From positions 1 through 64,000 of the forward strand of contig CATBDC010000013.1 in the NCBI GenBank assembly GCA_949502235.1: a DNA stretch of 64,000 nucleotides. Direction: 5' to 3'. The translations under genes were made by a program, and so were the position numbers. Origin of the DNA: an uncultured Lachnospiraceae bacterium (GTDB lineage: Bacteria; Bacillota; Clostridia; Lachnospirales; Lachnospiraceae). The notes below the pieces were generated by a model. It worked only from the letters and a program-made list of their open reading frames with translations. It made no database searches and was not told where the DNA came from. Shown here in pieces: positions 27,870-37,703 of the stretch (the first letter of the stretch is position 1; each line of letters opens with the position of its first letter).

Positions 27870-28982
27870 CTAGTTTGTAATTGTCTTCTCTGTCTCTTTG
27901 TCAAATACGTGAATCTTGTTAGCATCAAGAGCAAACTTAACTGTATCGCCTGTTCTTGCCTTTGTTGTAGGCTCAACTCTTGCTGTCATGCTTGCGCCCT
28001 CATAATCAAAGTATAAGAATACTTCTGCACCAAGCATCTCGTATACACGAATCTTAGCTTCGATAACTGTGTCAGGTGACTTAGCAAGGAAGTCAGGCTC
28101 GTCATGTACATCCTCAGGACGAATACCAAGAACAACTGTCTTTCCGTCATACTTGCCTTCGATAAGCTTCTTAGCCTTGTCAGCAGAAAGCTTAATCTCT
28201 GAAGGACCAGCTACAAGGTATACATCATTTCCTTTTACCTTACATGTAGCGTCAACAAAGTTCATCTGCGGTGATCCAATGAATCCTGCTACGAACAGGT
28301 TGCACGGATGATCGTATAATGTCTGAGGTGTATCTACCTGCTGTACAATACCAGCGTTCATAACTACGATTCTTGTACCAAGTGTCATAGCCTCTGTCTG
28401 GTCATGTGTTACGTAGATGATTGTTGTGCCCAGTCTCTGATGAAGTCTTGAAATCTCAACACGCATCTGTCCACGGAGCTTAGCATCCAGGTTTGAAAGA
28501 GGCTCATCCATAAGGAATACCTTCGGGCTTCTTACGATTGCACGTCCCATAGCAACACGCTGTCTCTGACCACCGGAAAGAGCCTTCGGCTTACGGTCTA
28601 ACAGAGCTTCCAGGTCGAGGATTCTTGCTGCCTCGCGAACCATCTTGTCGATCTCATCCTTCGCTACTTTTCTTAACTTAAGACCGAACGCCATGTTATC
28701 ATATACTGTCATGTGAGGATACAGAGCGTAGTTCTGGAATACCATCGCGATATCTCTGTCCTTAGGCTCAACATCGTTAACCAGCTTGTCACCAATATAT
28801 AATTCACCGGAAGAAATATCCTCAAGACCTGCAACCATACGAAGTGTTGTAGATTTACCACATCCTGAAGGTCCTACGAAGATGATAAATTCCTTGTCAG
28901 CGATTTCAAGATTGAAGTCTTTAACTGCTTCAAATCCGTTTGGATATTTCTTATTAATGTGTTTTAAAGATAAACTAGCCAT
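27870..28982 (-). CDS. Sugar ABC transporter ATP-binding protein (MalK/UgpC/MsmK family)
   Basis: GPSGCGKST, LSGGQRQRVAMGRAIVRSPKVFLMDEPLSNLDAKLR. Confidence 0.95.
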   Translation of the reverse strand: MASLSLKHINKKYPNGFEAVKDFNLEIADKEFIIFVGPSGCGKSTTLRMVAGLEDISSGELYIGDKLVNDVEPKDRDIAMVFQNYALYPHMTVYDNMAFGLKLRKVAKDEIDKMVREAARILDLEALLDRKPKALSGGQRQRVAMGRAIVRSPKVFLMDEPLSNLDAKLRGQMRVEISRLHQRLGTTIIYVTHDQTEAMTLGTRIVVMNAGIVQQVDTPQTLYDHPCNLFVAGFIGSPQMNFVDATCKVKGNDVYLVAGPSEIKLSADKAKKLIEGKYDGKTVVLGIRPEDVHDEPDFLAKSPDTVIEAKIRVYEMLGAEVFLYFDYEGASMTARVEPTTKARTGDTVKFALDANKIHVFDKETEKTITN

Positions 28983-29077
28983 TTCTAAATTCCCTCCTAA
29001 AATAATGTACTTAATTCCGAAACGTTTCTTACGTCCTGTTAAAGAGTATATAAAAAAAAAGTGCTTTCGGGTATACC

Positions 29078-29122
29078 CAAGTTGAACAATCTTTCAAAAT
29101 AATTTTATACAAGTTGAACAAT
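29078..29122 (-). promoter_or_regulatory. Direct repeat CAAGTTGAACAAT x2 upstream of the MalK-like gene
   Basis: caagttgaacaat at 29078-29090 and 29110-29122. Confidence 0.45.
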
Positions 29123-29138
29123 TTGCTAAAATGAAACC

Positions 29139-30017
29139 CTATTCCTGCCCAAGAAGTGCGCTGTAGACCTCCCGCCTGCTGATGCCCCTGTCCTTTGCGA
29201 CCCGTTTCATTGCGTCTTTTCTATTGATTCCCTGCTCCTCATAATACCGCATATGCTCTTCTATACTCATTATTTCCCAGGAGGCTATCTCCTCTGCTTC
29301 TATCTCCCGTCTGCTTTTTCCTTCGATGACAAGCACACATTCCCCCTTTGGCTCATGCTTCTCATAATGGGAAACCGCACCGGAAATGGTAGAGACAAAT
29401 ACTGTCTCATGCTTCTTCGTAAGCTCCCGGCAGACACGCACCTTCCTCTCTCCAAGCTCCTCCCATAAAAGCTTTAAAGTCCTTAGAAGCCTGTGGGGCG
29501 CTTCATAAAGCACAATTGTACGTGTCTCCTCCTTCAGCTCCTCAAGCACCGCCTGGCGCTCCTTCTTGTCCGATGGCAGGAAAGCCTCAAAAGCAAATCT
29601 CCTCGTAGACAGGCCCGATAATGTAAGTGCAGTTATACATGCCGCCGCCCCCGGAACAGCTGTCACAGGGATCCCCTCTTCCTGGCACATCTTAACCAGC
29701 TCCTCCCCGGGATCAGAGATGCCCGGCGTGCCTGCGTCCGTAATAAGAGCAATATTTTCACCCTTAAGAAGACGTTCCACCAGCTTGTGCCCTTTCTCTA
29801 TCTTATTATACTCATGATAGCTTGTCATAGGCGTTTTTATTTCAAAATGATTCAAAAGCTTTATACTGTTGCGGGTATCCTCCGCCGCAATTAAATCCGC
29901 CTCCTTCAGTATCCTGACCGCGCGGAATGTCATATCCTCTAAATTTCCAATTGGAGTCGCGCACAGATACAATGTACCTGATGCATGCCTCTTCTCCACC
30001 TGTTCCATCCACAGCAC
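29139..30017 (-). CDS. rsmI: 16S rRNA (cytidine1402-2'-O)-methyltransferase
   Basis: GTLYLCATPIGNLEDMTFRAVRILKEADLIAAEDTRNS; ALITDAGTPGISDPGEELV. Confidence 0.95.
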   Translation of the reverse strand: MLWMEQVEKRHASGTLYLCATPIGNLEDMTFRAVRILKEADLIAAEDTRNSIKLLNHFEIKTPMTSYHEYNKIEKGHKLVERLLKGENIALITDAGTPGISDPGEELVKMCQEEGIPVTAVPGAAACITALTLSGLSTRRFAFEAFLPSDKKERQAVLEELKEETRTIVLYEAPHRLLRTLKLLWEELGERKVRVCRELTKKHETVFVSTISGAVSHYEKHEPKGECVLVIEGKSRREIEAEEIASWEIMSIEEHMRYYEEQGINRKDAMKRVAKDRGISRREVYSALLGQE

Positions 30018-30050
30018 CTCCTTCTCATGGGGACAGGGTAAAATAAATCT

Positions 30051-30082
30051 GGGACGGGGTATTTCTAGAAATACCCCGTCCC
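30051..30082. repeat. GGGGAC-family palindrome between rsmI and murA
   Basis: GGGACGGGGTATTTC-TA-GAAATACCCCGTCCC, perfect 15-bp arms. Confidence 0.85.
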
Positions 30083-30093
30083 CACTTAAAAAA

Positions 30094-31398
30094 TTAGCTT
30101 ACCTTCAGCTTAAATTTTTGTATCTCTCTTTCTGTAGAAACCTTTTCGATAATCCCGCCGATACTGCGGAGCTTCTCTTCAAATCTCTCATATCCCCTCT
30201 GGATATATACGATATCATCTACAATGGTAATCCCGTCTGTGGCAAGCCCCGCAATGCAAAGAGCTGCTCCGGCGCGGAGATCCGGCGCGCTCACCCGCGC
30301 AGCGGAAAATCTTTTCACACCTTCAATGGTTGCGGAATTGCCTTCGACCTTAATATTGGCCCCCATTCTCGCAAGCTCGTCAAGATATTTGAAACGGTTT
30401 TCAAAAATACTCTCTGTAATCGTACTTGTCCCCGAGCATAAGGCAAGCGTAACGCCGATCTGCGGCTGCATATCTGTCGGAAAGCCCGGATACGGCAGTG
30501 TCTTTACATGTGTGCTTCTAAGTCCTCCTTTAGAAACAACCCTCACTGCATCATCGAACTCTTCAACCTCACACCCTATCTCTGAGAGCTTCGCAACGGT
30601 CGCCTCAAGATGCTTTGGAATCACGTTAAGCACTGTAACATCGCCTCTTGTGGCCGCCGCGGCAAACATAAATGTTCCTGCCTCTATCTGATCCGGAATC
30701 ACAGCGTATTCTGTGCTGTGGAGTCTCTGTACTCCGCGGATCTTAATCACGTCAGTTCCTGCGCCCCTGATATTTGCGCCCATGCTGTTTAAAAAGTTGG
30801 CCACATCAACTACATGAGGCTCCTTGGCCACATTTTCCATAATCGTAAGGCCCTCTGCCATGGTCGCGGCCATCATAACATTGATGGTTGCACCTACACT
30901 TACAACGTCAAAATAAATATGCCTGCCTCTTAAGTGGTCTGCCTCAGCAATAATCTTGCCATGCTCAATATCCACATCTGCTCCCAGGGCACGGAAACCT
31001 TTCAAGTGTTGGTCTATAGGGCGGCTTCCGATATTACAGCCTCCGGGAAGCGCCACCTCGGCATGCTTGTATTTGCCGAGCAGGGCTCCGAGAAGATAAT
31101 AAGAAGCCCTGATTTTTTTAATATAATCATACTCAATACTAATGTCATGGATCCTTCTGCCGTTAATCTGGACCGTATGGCGGTCCACGCGGTGGACACT
31201 GCCGCCGATGCCCGAAATCGCATCCAGCAATACATTAATGTCATTTACGTCCGGAAGGTTATCTATGCGAACAGTTTCATCTGTCATAATCGCTGCCGCC
31301 AAAATTGCAAGTGCCGCATTTTTCGCGCCGCCAATCTCAACCTCTCCTACAAGAGGATGACCGCCTTTAATTATATATTGTTCCATATTACACCTCAA
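30094..31398 (-). CDS. murA: UDP-N-acetylglucosamine 1-carboxyvinyltransferase
   Basis: MEQYIIKGGHPLVGEVEIGGAKNAALAILAAAIMTDE; PGGCNIGSRPIDQHLKG. Confidence 0.96.
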   Translation of the reverse strand: MRCNMEQYIIKGGHPLVGEVEIGGAKNAALAILAAAIMTDETVRIDNLPDVNDINVLLDAISGIGGSVHRVDRHTVQINGRRIHDISIEYDYIKKIRASYYLLGALLGKYKHAEVALPGGCNIGSRPIDQHLKGFRALGADVDIEHGKIIAEADHLRGRHIYFDVVSVGATINVMMAATMAEGLTIMENVAKEPHVVDVANFLNSMGANIRGAGTDVIKIRGVQRLHSTEYAVIPDQIEAGTFMFAAAATRGDVTVLNVIPKHLEATVAKLSEIGCEVEEFDDAVRVVSKGGLRSTHVKTLPYPGFPTDMQPQIGVTLALCSGTSTITESIFENRFKYLDELARMGANIKVEGNSATIEGVKRFSAARVSAPDLRAGAALCIAGLATDGITIVDDIVYIQRGYERFEEKLRSIGGIIEKVSTEREIQKFKLKVS

Positions 31399-31528
31399 TA
31401 TTAATATATTTAATCCCTCAAACCCCTATATACAAATCTTATTTCATAATGCATATCTAATAGTATACCATAAATCTTCAATTTGTAAAACATTTTTTAC
31501 AAACGCGTAACCATTTCGTAATATTTAG

Positions 31529-31661
31529 GTTACTGTTCACTCCGTTCACAGTAACCTTCGCAAATCCATTTAAAATTCGCTTCGCGAATGGGATTTGCTC
31601 ACACCTGAATCACTTTCTTACGTACTTTGCAGTAAATGAAAAGTACTGTGTGAACAGTAAC
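31529..31661 (+). mobile_element. MITE-like structured repeat, copy C (133 bp)
   Basis: GTTACTGTTCAC...GTGAACAGTAAC; flanked by 8-bp ATATTTAG (31521-31528 and 31662-31669). Confidence 0.87.
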
Positions 31662-31669
31662 ATATTTAG

Positions 31670-31731
31670 GTTAAAGTTCACAGGTGTGCGCGTTTACTGC
31701 GCAAGACCATGAGAAAGTGATTCAGGTGTGA
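31670..31731 (-). repeat. Inverted right-half copy of the GTTACTGTTCAC family, overlapping the 3' end of aroK
   Basis: Minus strand ctcacacctgaatcactttctcatggtcttgcgcagtaaacgcgcacacctgtgaactttaac. Confidence 0.7.
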
Positions 31732-32218
31732 GCCGCTCCATTATACGGTCAACGGTTTCCTCCAGATCAAGCCCGTCCTCGCAGATCGTCACGTCCGCGT
31801 ATTTTTCAAAGAGCGCTGTTCTCTCTTCATATAAGTCCTTAAAGGTCTGTCTGTTCTTAAGCACAACTCCGCGTTTTTTTGCGTTCTTAAGTCTACTATT
31901 TATTATGTCAAATGATATCTGCAAATATACGACTGTTCCAATTTCTTTATAATGCTTCATCGCATTTTCACAATACACAACACTTCCGCCTGGAGCAATT
32001 ACTGCGCGGCTTACATCTATTTCTGCATTTACCCTGTCTTCTATCTCAAGAAATCCTTCAATTCCTTTTTCCGCGATAATATCCTTTAAAAGCTTTCCTT
32101 CCTTTTCCTGTATCAATATATCCGCGTCTACAAAACGATATCCCAGCCGTTTCGCAACAATAACGCCTACTGTACTTTTTCCTACTGCCGGCATCCCGAT
32201 AAAAATAATGTTTTTCAT
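31694..32218 (-). CDS. aroK: Shikimate kinase
   Basis: MKNIIFIGMPAVGKSTVGVIVAKRLGYRFVDADILIQEKEG; upstream residues trimmed. Confidence 0.87.
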   Translation of the reverse strand: MKNIIFIGMPAVGKSTVGVIVAKRLGYRFVDADILIQEKEGKLLKDIIAEKGIEGFLEIEDRVNAEIDVSRAVIAPGGSVVYCENAMKHYKEIGTVVYLQISFDIINSRLKNAKKRGVVLKNRQTFKDLYEERTALFEKYADVTICEDGLDLEETVDRIMERLTPESLSHGLAQ

Positions 32219-32302
32219 ATCAGAACACTCCTTCATTCGTAATGCTGACAATTATTTTAACATATTTATACTAATTCGTCCACCCATAAGTGTTCTCGCA
32301 GG

Positions 32303-32473
32303 GTTACTGTTCACTCCGCTTGTTACTGTTCACTCCGCTTGTTACTGTTCACTCCGTTCACAGTAACCTTCGCAAATCCATTTAAAATTCGCTCCGCGAA
32401 TGGGATTTGCTCACACCTGAATCATTTTCTTACGGACTTTGCAGTAAATGCAAAGTCCTGTGTGAACAGTAAC
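32303..32473 (+). mobile_element. MITE-like structured repeat, copy D, with 19-bp tandem duplication of its left end
   Basis: GTTACTGTTCACTCCGCTT at 32303 and 32322, then the 133-bp element 32341-32473; perfect stem GGACTTTGCA-GTAAA-TGCAAAGTCC. Confidence 0.85.
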
Positions 32474-32510
32474 CACTGCGCAGACCAGTAAGAAAATAAT
32501 CCTTCCACCC

Positions 32511-32870
32511 TCAATAATACAGACGTTTCCTCACATTTCTATGCTCGTGCCGTCTTTTTAGCAGCTCCTGATAGGCCATAACCTCAATCAAATCGCCAAG
32601 CCATTCTCCCGGGTCTTCCTCCGCCTCCTTCGCCTGATCGTAGATTCTCCTGCACATCAGCCTAAGTCCCAGCCGGTCAGGATACTCATCATACATCATA
32701 CTTCCGTCATATTCCAGCCGGTCACATTCCTCCTCTATGAACGGCAGAAGACGCTTGGCTGTGTCCGGGTATACACTCTTCATATACTCATAGTCTCTCC
32801 GGTCCGTGCGGCCATCATCATACATAAGCGGCATCGGATATTTCATATAATAAGGCAGCCTGTTATCCAT
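32511..32870 (-). CDS. Hypothetical protein (acidic, ~119 aa)
   Basis: MDNRLPYYMKYPMPLMYDDGRTDRRDYEYMKSVYPDTAKRLLPFIEEECDRLEYDGSMMYDEYPD...; start trimmed. Confidence 0.7.
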   Translation of the reverse strand: MDNRLPYYMKYPMPLMYDDGRTDRRDYEYMKSVYPDTAKRLLPFIEEECDRLEYDGSMMYDEYPDRLGLRLMCRRIYDQAKEAEEDPGEWLGDLIEVMAYQELLKRRHEHRNVRKRLYY

Positions 32871-32904
32871 ACAAAAACACTCCCAAAAACAAATATATGC
32901 TACA

Positions 32905-33576
32905 TTATATGCCCGATTTCCCGCAGCGTGAAAGATCCATAACAGGCTTTGCCACATGCACCTTAAAAAACTGAATAAGCGGCCCGTTAAATAATGCATT
33001 ACAAATAGTCCCGATGCCGATAATCAGCCAGAGATTCCCGCCGGACAGCAGGCAGAATATGACGCCCACAATAACCACTGTAACATCGCTTAACACCCTT
33101 GCATACTGGAACGGAATCCTTCCCTTCGTTACCTTTTCGATAATAACCGCCACACTGTCATAGGGTGCGATTCCCATTTCAGCTGTCATATAAAGGGACA
33201 CTCCAAGCCCCGCAAACATACATCCGATAAAAAGAGCCCCAAGCCTTAGCGGCAGCGTCATTTCCACCTTGAGAACCTCCTGGAACAGCCAGCAGATAAA
33301 GTCCGCCATATAGCCCACGCCCACCATATTTACAATCGTTCCGGCTCCGATACACTGGCGGACCGTGAAGAATACCACCACAAGAATAGCCCCATTCATA
33401 ATAAGCTGCCAGGTTCCAAAGGTCATATGAAGGAAACCGCTGATTCCCAGATTCATACATGTAAACGCATCGACCCCAAAGGCACTAAGCCTGTATGCGC
33501 CTACGCAGATACCGATAAACAGAATCCCTGTAAGCATCATAATACAACGTACTAAAAGTGAGTTTTCATTTTTCAT
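32905..33576 (-). CDS. YczE/YyaS/YitT-type membrane protein
   Basis: ORF 223 aa; GVDAFTCMNLGISGFLHMTFGTWQLIMN, GIAPYDSV motifs. Confidence 0.8.
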   Translation of the reverse strand: MKNENSLLVRCIMMLTGILFIGICVGAYRLSAFGVDAFTCMNLGISGFLHMTFGTWQLIMNGAILVVVFFTVRQCIGAGTIVNMVGVGYMADFICWLFQEVLKVEMTLPLRLGALFIGCMFAGLGVSLYMTAEMGIAPYDSVAVIIEKVTKGRIPFQYARVLSDVTVVIVGVIFCLLSGGNLWLIIGIGTICNALFNGPLIQFFKVHVAKPVMDLSRCGKSGI

Positions 33577-35831
33577 AATCCAATTTCTCCTTGTCCGGCA
33601 TCATTCTTACGTACTGCCTTAAGTACATATAACCTGGAATCAAAGTCGCCATATTCTCCCTTAATTTCCTCCACCTGGCCGCACATTCCGTCTGTGGTAA
33701 TCAGTCCGATATTCATAAGCTCGTCACCGAAATATGTGTTCTTCGAATTCTGCTCTTCATAGCAGAAGTCAGGATTCAAGCCATGAAGCCTCACCCTCGT
33801 ATAGGGCATGTTTGCATGGCTTAAGGTACGATACCAGCCCACAACCGCCTCGGTCCGCTCTTCATTCACCGTCATCCAGCATGTAATATTGCCGTCAAAG
33901 GGACTCTTAAGCCTGTAAAATGTACCGAACTGCAGAAGCTCTCTGTATTCCTTCATAAATGCAATCTGTTTCTTAACCGTCTCCTGTTCCTCCTCTGTCA
34001 GCTTATTAAGATCCAGCTCATAGCCAAAGGTTCCGAAATATGCTACATTTGCCCTTGTATTAAGAGGGGTGATGCGGAATACCTGGTGATTCGGCACGGC
34101 AGATACATGGCTTCCGATACTGCTGACGGGATAACAAAATGAGGTTCCGTACTGTATTTTCAAACGCTCTACCGCGTCAGAGTCATCACTTGCCCACCCC
34201 TGGGGCGCATAGTAAAGGATTCCCGGGTCAAAGCGGCCGCCCCCGCTTGCACAGGACTCAAAAAGGATATGCGGAAAATTCGTATTCAGGCGCTCATACA
34301 GGTCATACACCCCCAGAATATAACGGTGAAATACCTCCCCCTGCCGCTCTGGCGGGAGCGCAGCCGAATAACACTCCGTAATGCTGCGGTTCATATCCCA
34401 TTTGATATAGGAAATCTTTGCCCCGCTTAATATTTCCGCCATCATCCCATAGATGCAGTCAACGACCTCTTTTCTGGAAAAGTCAAGCACATACTGGTTT
34501 CTCCCGTGGGATACGCTTCTGCCGGGCGTGGAAAGTATCCAGTCCGGATGAGCCCGGTAAAGCTGCGAATCCTTATTTACCATCTCCGGCTCAAACCAGA
34601 GGCCAAACTTCATGCCCAGCTCCTCGATGCGCTCTGAAAGTCCGGCAATCCCCCTGGGCAGACGCTTCGGATTTGCCACCCAATCGCCGAGGCCCGCATG
34701 GTCATTGCTTCTCTCACCAAACCAGCCGTCATCCAGTACAAACAGTTCCACGCCGCACTCCTTCGCCTTGCCGGCAATTTCCACAAGCCTGTCCTCAGTA
34801 AAATCAAAATATGTGGCCTCCCAGTTATTATTAAGAATCGGCCTTGCCTTATCCCGCCAGTATCCCCTCGCAAGCCTCTTTTGATAAAGACGGTGGAAGG
34901 TCTGGCTCATGCCGTTTAACCCTTGTTCCGAATAAACCATCACTGCCTCCGGAGTCTGAAAGCTCTCACCTTCCTCAAGCTTCCAGTCAAAGCCCATAGG
35001 ATTGATTCCCATCAGCACTCTTGTTGTATCGTGAGTATCCACCTCTGCCTGGGCAAGAAAATTACCGCTGTATATCAGGCTGAAGCCAATCACCTCCCCC
35101 TGAAACTCATCCGCCTCCGGACGTTTCAGTACAATAAACGGATTGTGCTCATGAGAAGAATTGCCTCTCCGGCTGTCCACCGCCTGTATCCCCTGCTCAA
35201 GCCTTCTCACCTTAAGATGCCGTTCTCTTGCCCATGCACCGGAAAACTGGAGCCATTCATAATCATAATCCGGCAGATCCATGCAAAGACTCATGGCCGT
35301 AGTCAGGTGAAGCTCCTCCTTCCCTTTATTCGTAATCCTTGCACTTCTTGCGAGGATGCAGCCCTGCGCAAAAATCGTATATAGCAGCTCCAGAACCGCC
35401 CCAGTAAGTGGATCCTCTAAGGTAAGGCAAAGTGTCTGAGCCTCCTTTTCATTTTCCGTGTAGGTAGCCGGAAGCCCGGCAAGGCCCGGTTTCCCATCCA
35501 TAATCTCGTGTGCCTTATATCTGAAGTCACAGATTCTGCTCCCATTTGGCTGAAGAATCTCTACCGCAGGCCGGCGGTAATCTGTCGTACCATATACTCC
35601 GTACTCCTGCTTCACATGCTCCAAAGAAAAGCTTGTATCATCCTCATACACATACGAGGTCATAGGCCGGAATATAGTTTCATACAAATACAAATAGTCT
35701 TCCTTATGATGAACCCTCTTTCCAAAATAAAGCTGTCCCATATGTCCATTAGGCAGAACTGTCATAATATAGCTGATTTCCTGGTTATACAGATGAAATG
35801 TTTTTGTGCTTTCATTAAATATAATACTCAT
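33573..35831 (-). CDS. Alpha-galactosidase, GH36
   Basis: 752 aa; FVLDDGWFGERSNDHAGLGDW, YIKWDMNRSITE, SCASGGGRFDPGILYYAPQGWASDDSDA. Confidence 0.95.
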   Translation of the reverse strand: MSIIFNESTKTFHLYNQEISYIMTVLPNGHMGQLYFGKRVHHKEDYLYLYETIFRPMTSYVYEDDTSFSLEHVKQEYGVYGTTDYRRPAVEILQPNGSRICDFRYKAHEIMDGKPGLAGLPATYTENEKEAQTLCLTLEDPLTGAVLELLYTIFAQGCILARSARITNKGKEELHLTTAMSLCMDLPDYDYEWLQFSGAWARERHLKVRRLEQGIQAVDSRRGNSSHEHNPFIVLKRPEADEFQGEVIGFSLIYSGNFLAQAEVDTHDTTRVLMGINPMGFDWKLEEGESFQTPEAVMVYSEQGLNGMSQTFHRLYQKRLARGYWRDKARPILNNNWEATYFDFTEDRLVEIAGKAKECGVELFVLDDGWFGERSNDHAGLGDWVANPKRLPRGIAGLSERIEELGMKFGLWFEPEMVNKDSQLYRAHPDWILSTPGRSVSHGRNQYVLDFSRKEVVDCIYGMMAEILSGAKISYIKWDMNRSITECYSAALPPERQGEVFHRYILGVYDLYERLNTNFPHILFESCASGGGRFDPGILYYAPQGWASDDSDAVERLKIQYGTSFCYPVSSIGSHVSAVPNHQVFRITPLNTRANVAYFGTFGYELDLNKLTEEEQETVKKQIAFMKEYRELLQFGTFYRLKSPFDGNITCWMTVNEERTEAVVGWYRTLSHANMPYTRVRLHGLNPDFCYEEQNSKNTYFGDELMNIGLITTDGMCGQVEEIKGEYGDFDSRLYVLKAVRKNDAGQGEIGL

Positions 35832-35924
35832 AAATACCTCCGGTGCTTATTTTTATGAGTTAATTGTATATGATAAATGCCAAAACGCCTATAGCCATTT
35901 GTAGGCCGAAAATGTCCAAATGTT

Positions 35925-35966
35925 GGTTGGGGACAGGCACTTTTTAAGAATACTCCGTCCCCAACC
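35925..35966. repeat. GGGGAC-family inverted repeat
   Basis: GGTTGGGGAC...GTCCCCAACC. Confidence 0.7.
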
Positions 35967-35976
35967 CGCAAGTCAG

Positions 35977-36852
35977 CTACAGCTTTTCTAATGTATCCTT
36001 ATGGTTTTCCAAATATTCCTTCCTCTCACTGCGGCTTTTTTTCCGGTATTTCACCGGGGTAATTCCCTGTTTTGCCTTAAAAGCCTTCCCAAAGGAATAT
36101 GCGTTCTGATATCCGCAGGACAGGGCAATCTCTCCCAGAGTAAGCTCCGTAAGTGTCAGAAGCTCTGCTGCCCTTGTAAGCCGGTAATTTGTCAGATACC
36201 CCTGGGGAGAAACACCCAGGTATCTTCTGAACAGCTCATAGAGATACGTACGGTCAACACAGACATAGCTGGCAATATCCGTTACACGTATGGGGTTAAA
36301 ATAATTATTTCGGACATATTCTACCGCACGCTGGATATGTATATTCTCTCCATTCTGTTCTCTCGGAATACTGATATTAATATTTTGAGATAAAATAGAA
36401 AAAAATGCATATAAAAGACTCTGTCTCTCATACTGGCTGCTGATAGTTCCTGTCGTATTCTTAAGCATCTCCAGTACTATACGCTTAAGCTGCGGGGCAT
36501 AGCTGCTGCTGAAAATAAGCTGTCTGCTATTAAGGCCGACATCCCTTAAGTACTCTTTTACGTTGGTGCCGTTAAAGCCAACCCACAGATATTCCCACGG
36601 TTCCTCTGCATCAGCCTGATAAAAGGTAAGTATATTCGGCTCGATCAAAAATCCCTGCCCTGCTTCTAGTGAATATTGGCTTTGCGAGACGCAGTACCTG
36701 CCCTTTCCTTTTAAAATGTAATGAATGATGTAATCCGGACGAACCGCCGGGCCAAAGCTGTGCAGCGGCTCACATTTGCTGTAGCCGCAGAAGCATAAAT
36801 AAAGATCCGAAAATTTCCGATTTGTTAACTGCAGTACATATGCATCTTCCAT
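35977..36852 (-). CDS. AraC family transcriptional regulator
   Basis: C-terminal double HTH: IRVTDIASYVCVDRTYLYELFRRYLGVSPQGYLTNYRLTRAAELL...GYQNAYSFGKAFKAKQGITPVKYR. Confidence 0.93.
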   Translation of the reverse strand: MEDAYVLQLTNRKFSDLYLCFCGYSKCEPLHSFGPAVRPDYIIHYILKGKGRYCVSQSQYSLEAGQGFLIEPNILTFYQADAEEPWEYLWVGFNGTNVKEYLRDVGLNSRQLIFSSSYAPQLKRIVLEMLKNTTGTISSQYERQSLLYAFFSILSQNINISIPREQNGENIHIQRAVEYVRNNYFNPIRVTDIASYVCVDRTYLYELFRRYLGVSPQGYLTNYRLTRAAELLTLTELTLGEIALSCGYQNAYSFGKAFKAKQGITPVKYRKKSRSERKEYLENHKDTLEKL

Positions 36853-36993
36853 GAGGTTTTTCCTCCCTCATATAAATTATAGTTTTCTTCATTATACACC
36901 AATTTCTCTGACAAACCTGCAGTAAATGCAAAGAAGTCCCTTTAACCCAGATTTCCCGCACCGTCTGATAATAGATTTCTATTCAAAATTTCA

Positions 36994-37034
36994 AAACTGC
37001 TGCTTTCCAATTCCTGAAAAGCAGCAGTTTCCCA
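36994..37034 (-). terminator. Terminator of V-ATPase operon
   Basis: AAACTGCTGCTTT / AAAAGCAGCAGTTT. Confidence 0.75.
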
Positions 37035-37040
37035 TTTTAT

Positions 37041-37700
37041 TTATTCTCTTTCACTATAATGATGTGCCTCTTCAAGCATCATATCCTTTACCTTCATCAG
37101 ACGAATCTGTGAGCTTCTTTCATTCTCATCCAGCTTCATCGTGATATATTTAATCGTTTCCTGAGCTTCCGGAATCGTCACGTGCTCCAGCGCGTTAACA
37201 CGGCGTCTGGTCTTCTCGATCTCAGCCGCCATAAGCTGGCACGCTTTTTCTGTCTCCGCCAGTTTCAGCATATCCGGCAGAATATCTGCCAGAGATTTTA
37301 CCGCACCATCTAAGTCACTGGAGGTAAACGCAAAACCATAGGAATAAATATCATTTGCATCCGCAGTTCTTGTCTTAGTCTCAAAAACAGGGATATTAAC
37401 GCTCATAACATTCTTCTCTCCCACGGAAAGGCTTACTTCCTGCTTCGGCGCCATAAGTGCTGTATTCAGTGTCGCCTCGTCCATTCCGGCCTTAGCTATG
37501 ACAAAATTCTTATTTGCAGAGAGGATTCCGGCTTCTACCTTCTGGCGAAGTGCCATATTCTCCTTAACCAGCTCAAGGAACTGACGCATTAACTCGTCAC
37601 GCTTATCCTTCAGGAGCTTGTGGCCCCTTCTGGCAGTGACAAGCTTTCTCTTCGTCTTAGTCAGCTCCATACGGGTAGGAGTGATCTGCTTAGATGCCAT
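37041..37700 (-). CDS. V-type ATP synthase subunit D
   Basis: MASKQITPTRMELTKTKRKLVTARRGHKLLKDKRDELMRQF. Confidence 0.94.
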   Translation of the reverse strand: MASKQITPTRMELTKTKRKLVTARRGHKLLKDKRDELMRQFLELVKENMALRQKVEAGILSANKNFVIAKAGMDEATLNTALMAPKQEVSLSVGEKNVMSVNIPVFETKTRTADANDIYSYGFAFTSSDLDGAVKSLADILPDMLKLAETEKACQLMAAEIEKTRRRVNALEHVTIPEAQETIKYITMKLDENERSSQIRLMKVKDMMLEEAHHYSERE

Positions 37701-37703
37701 GCT

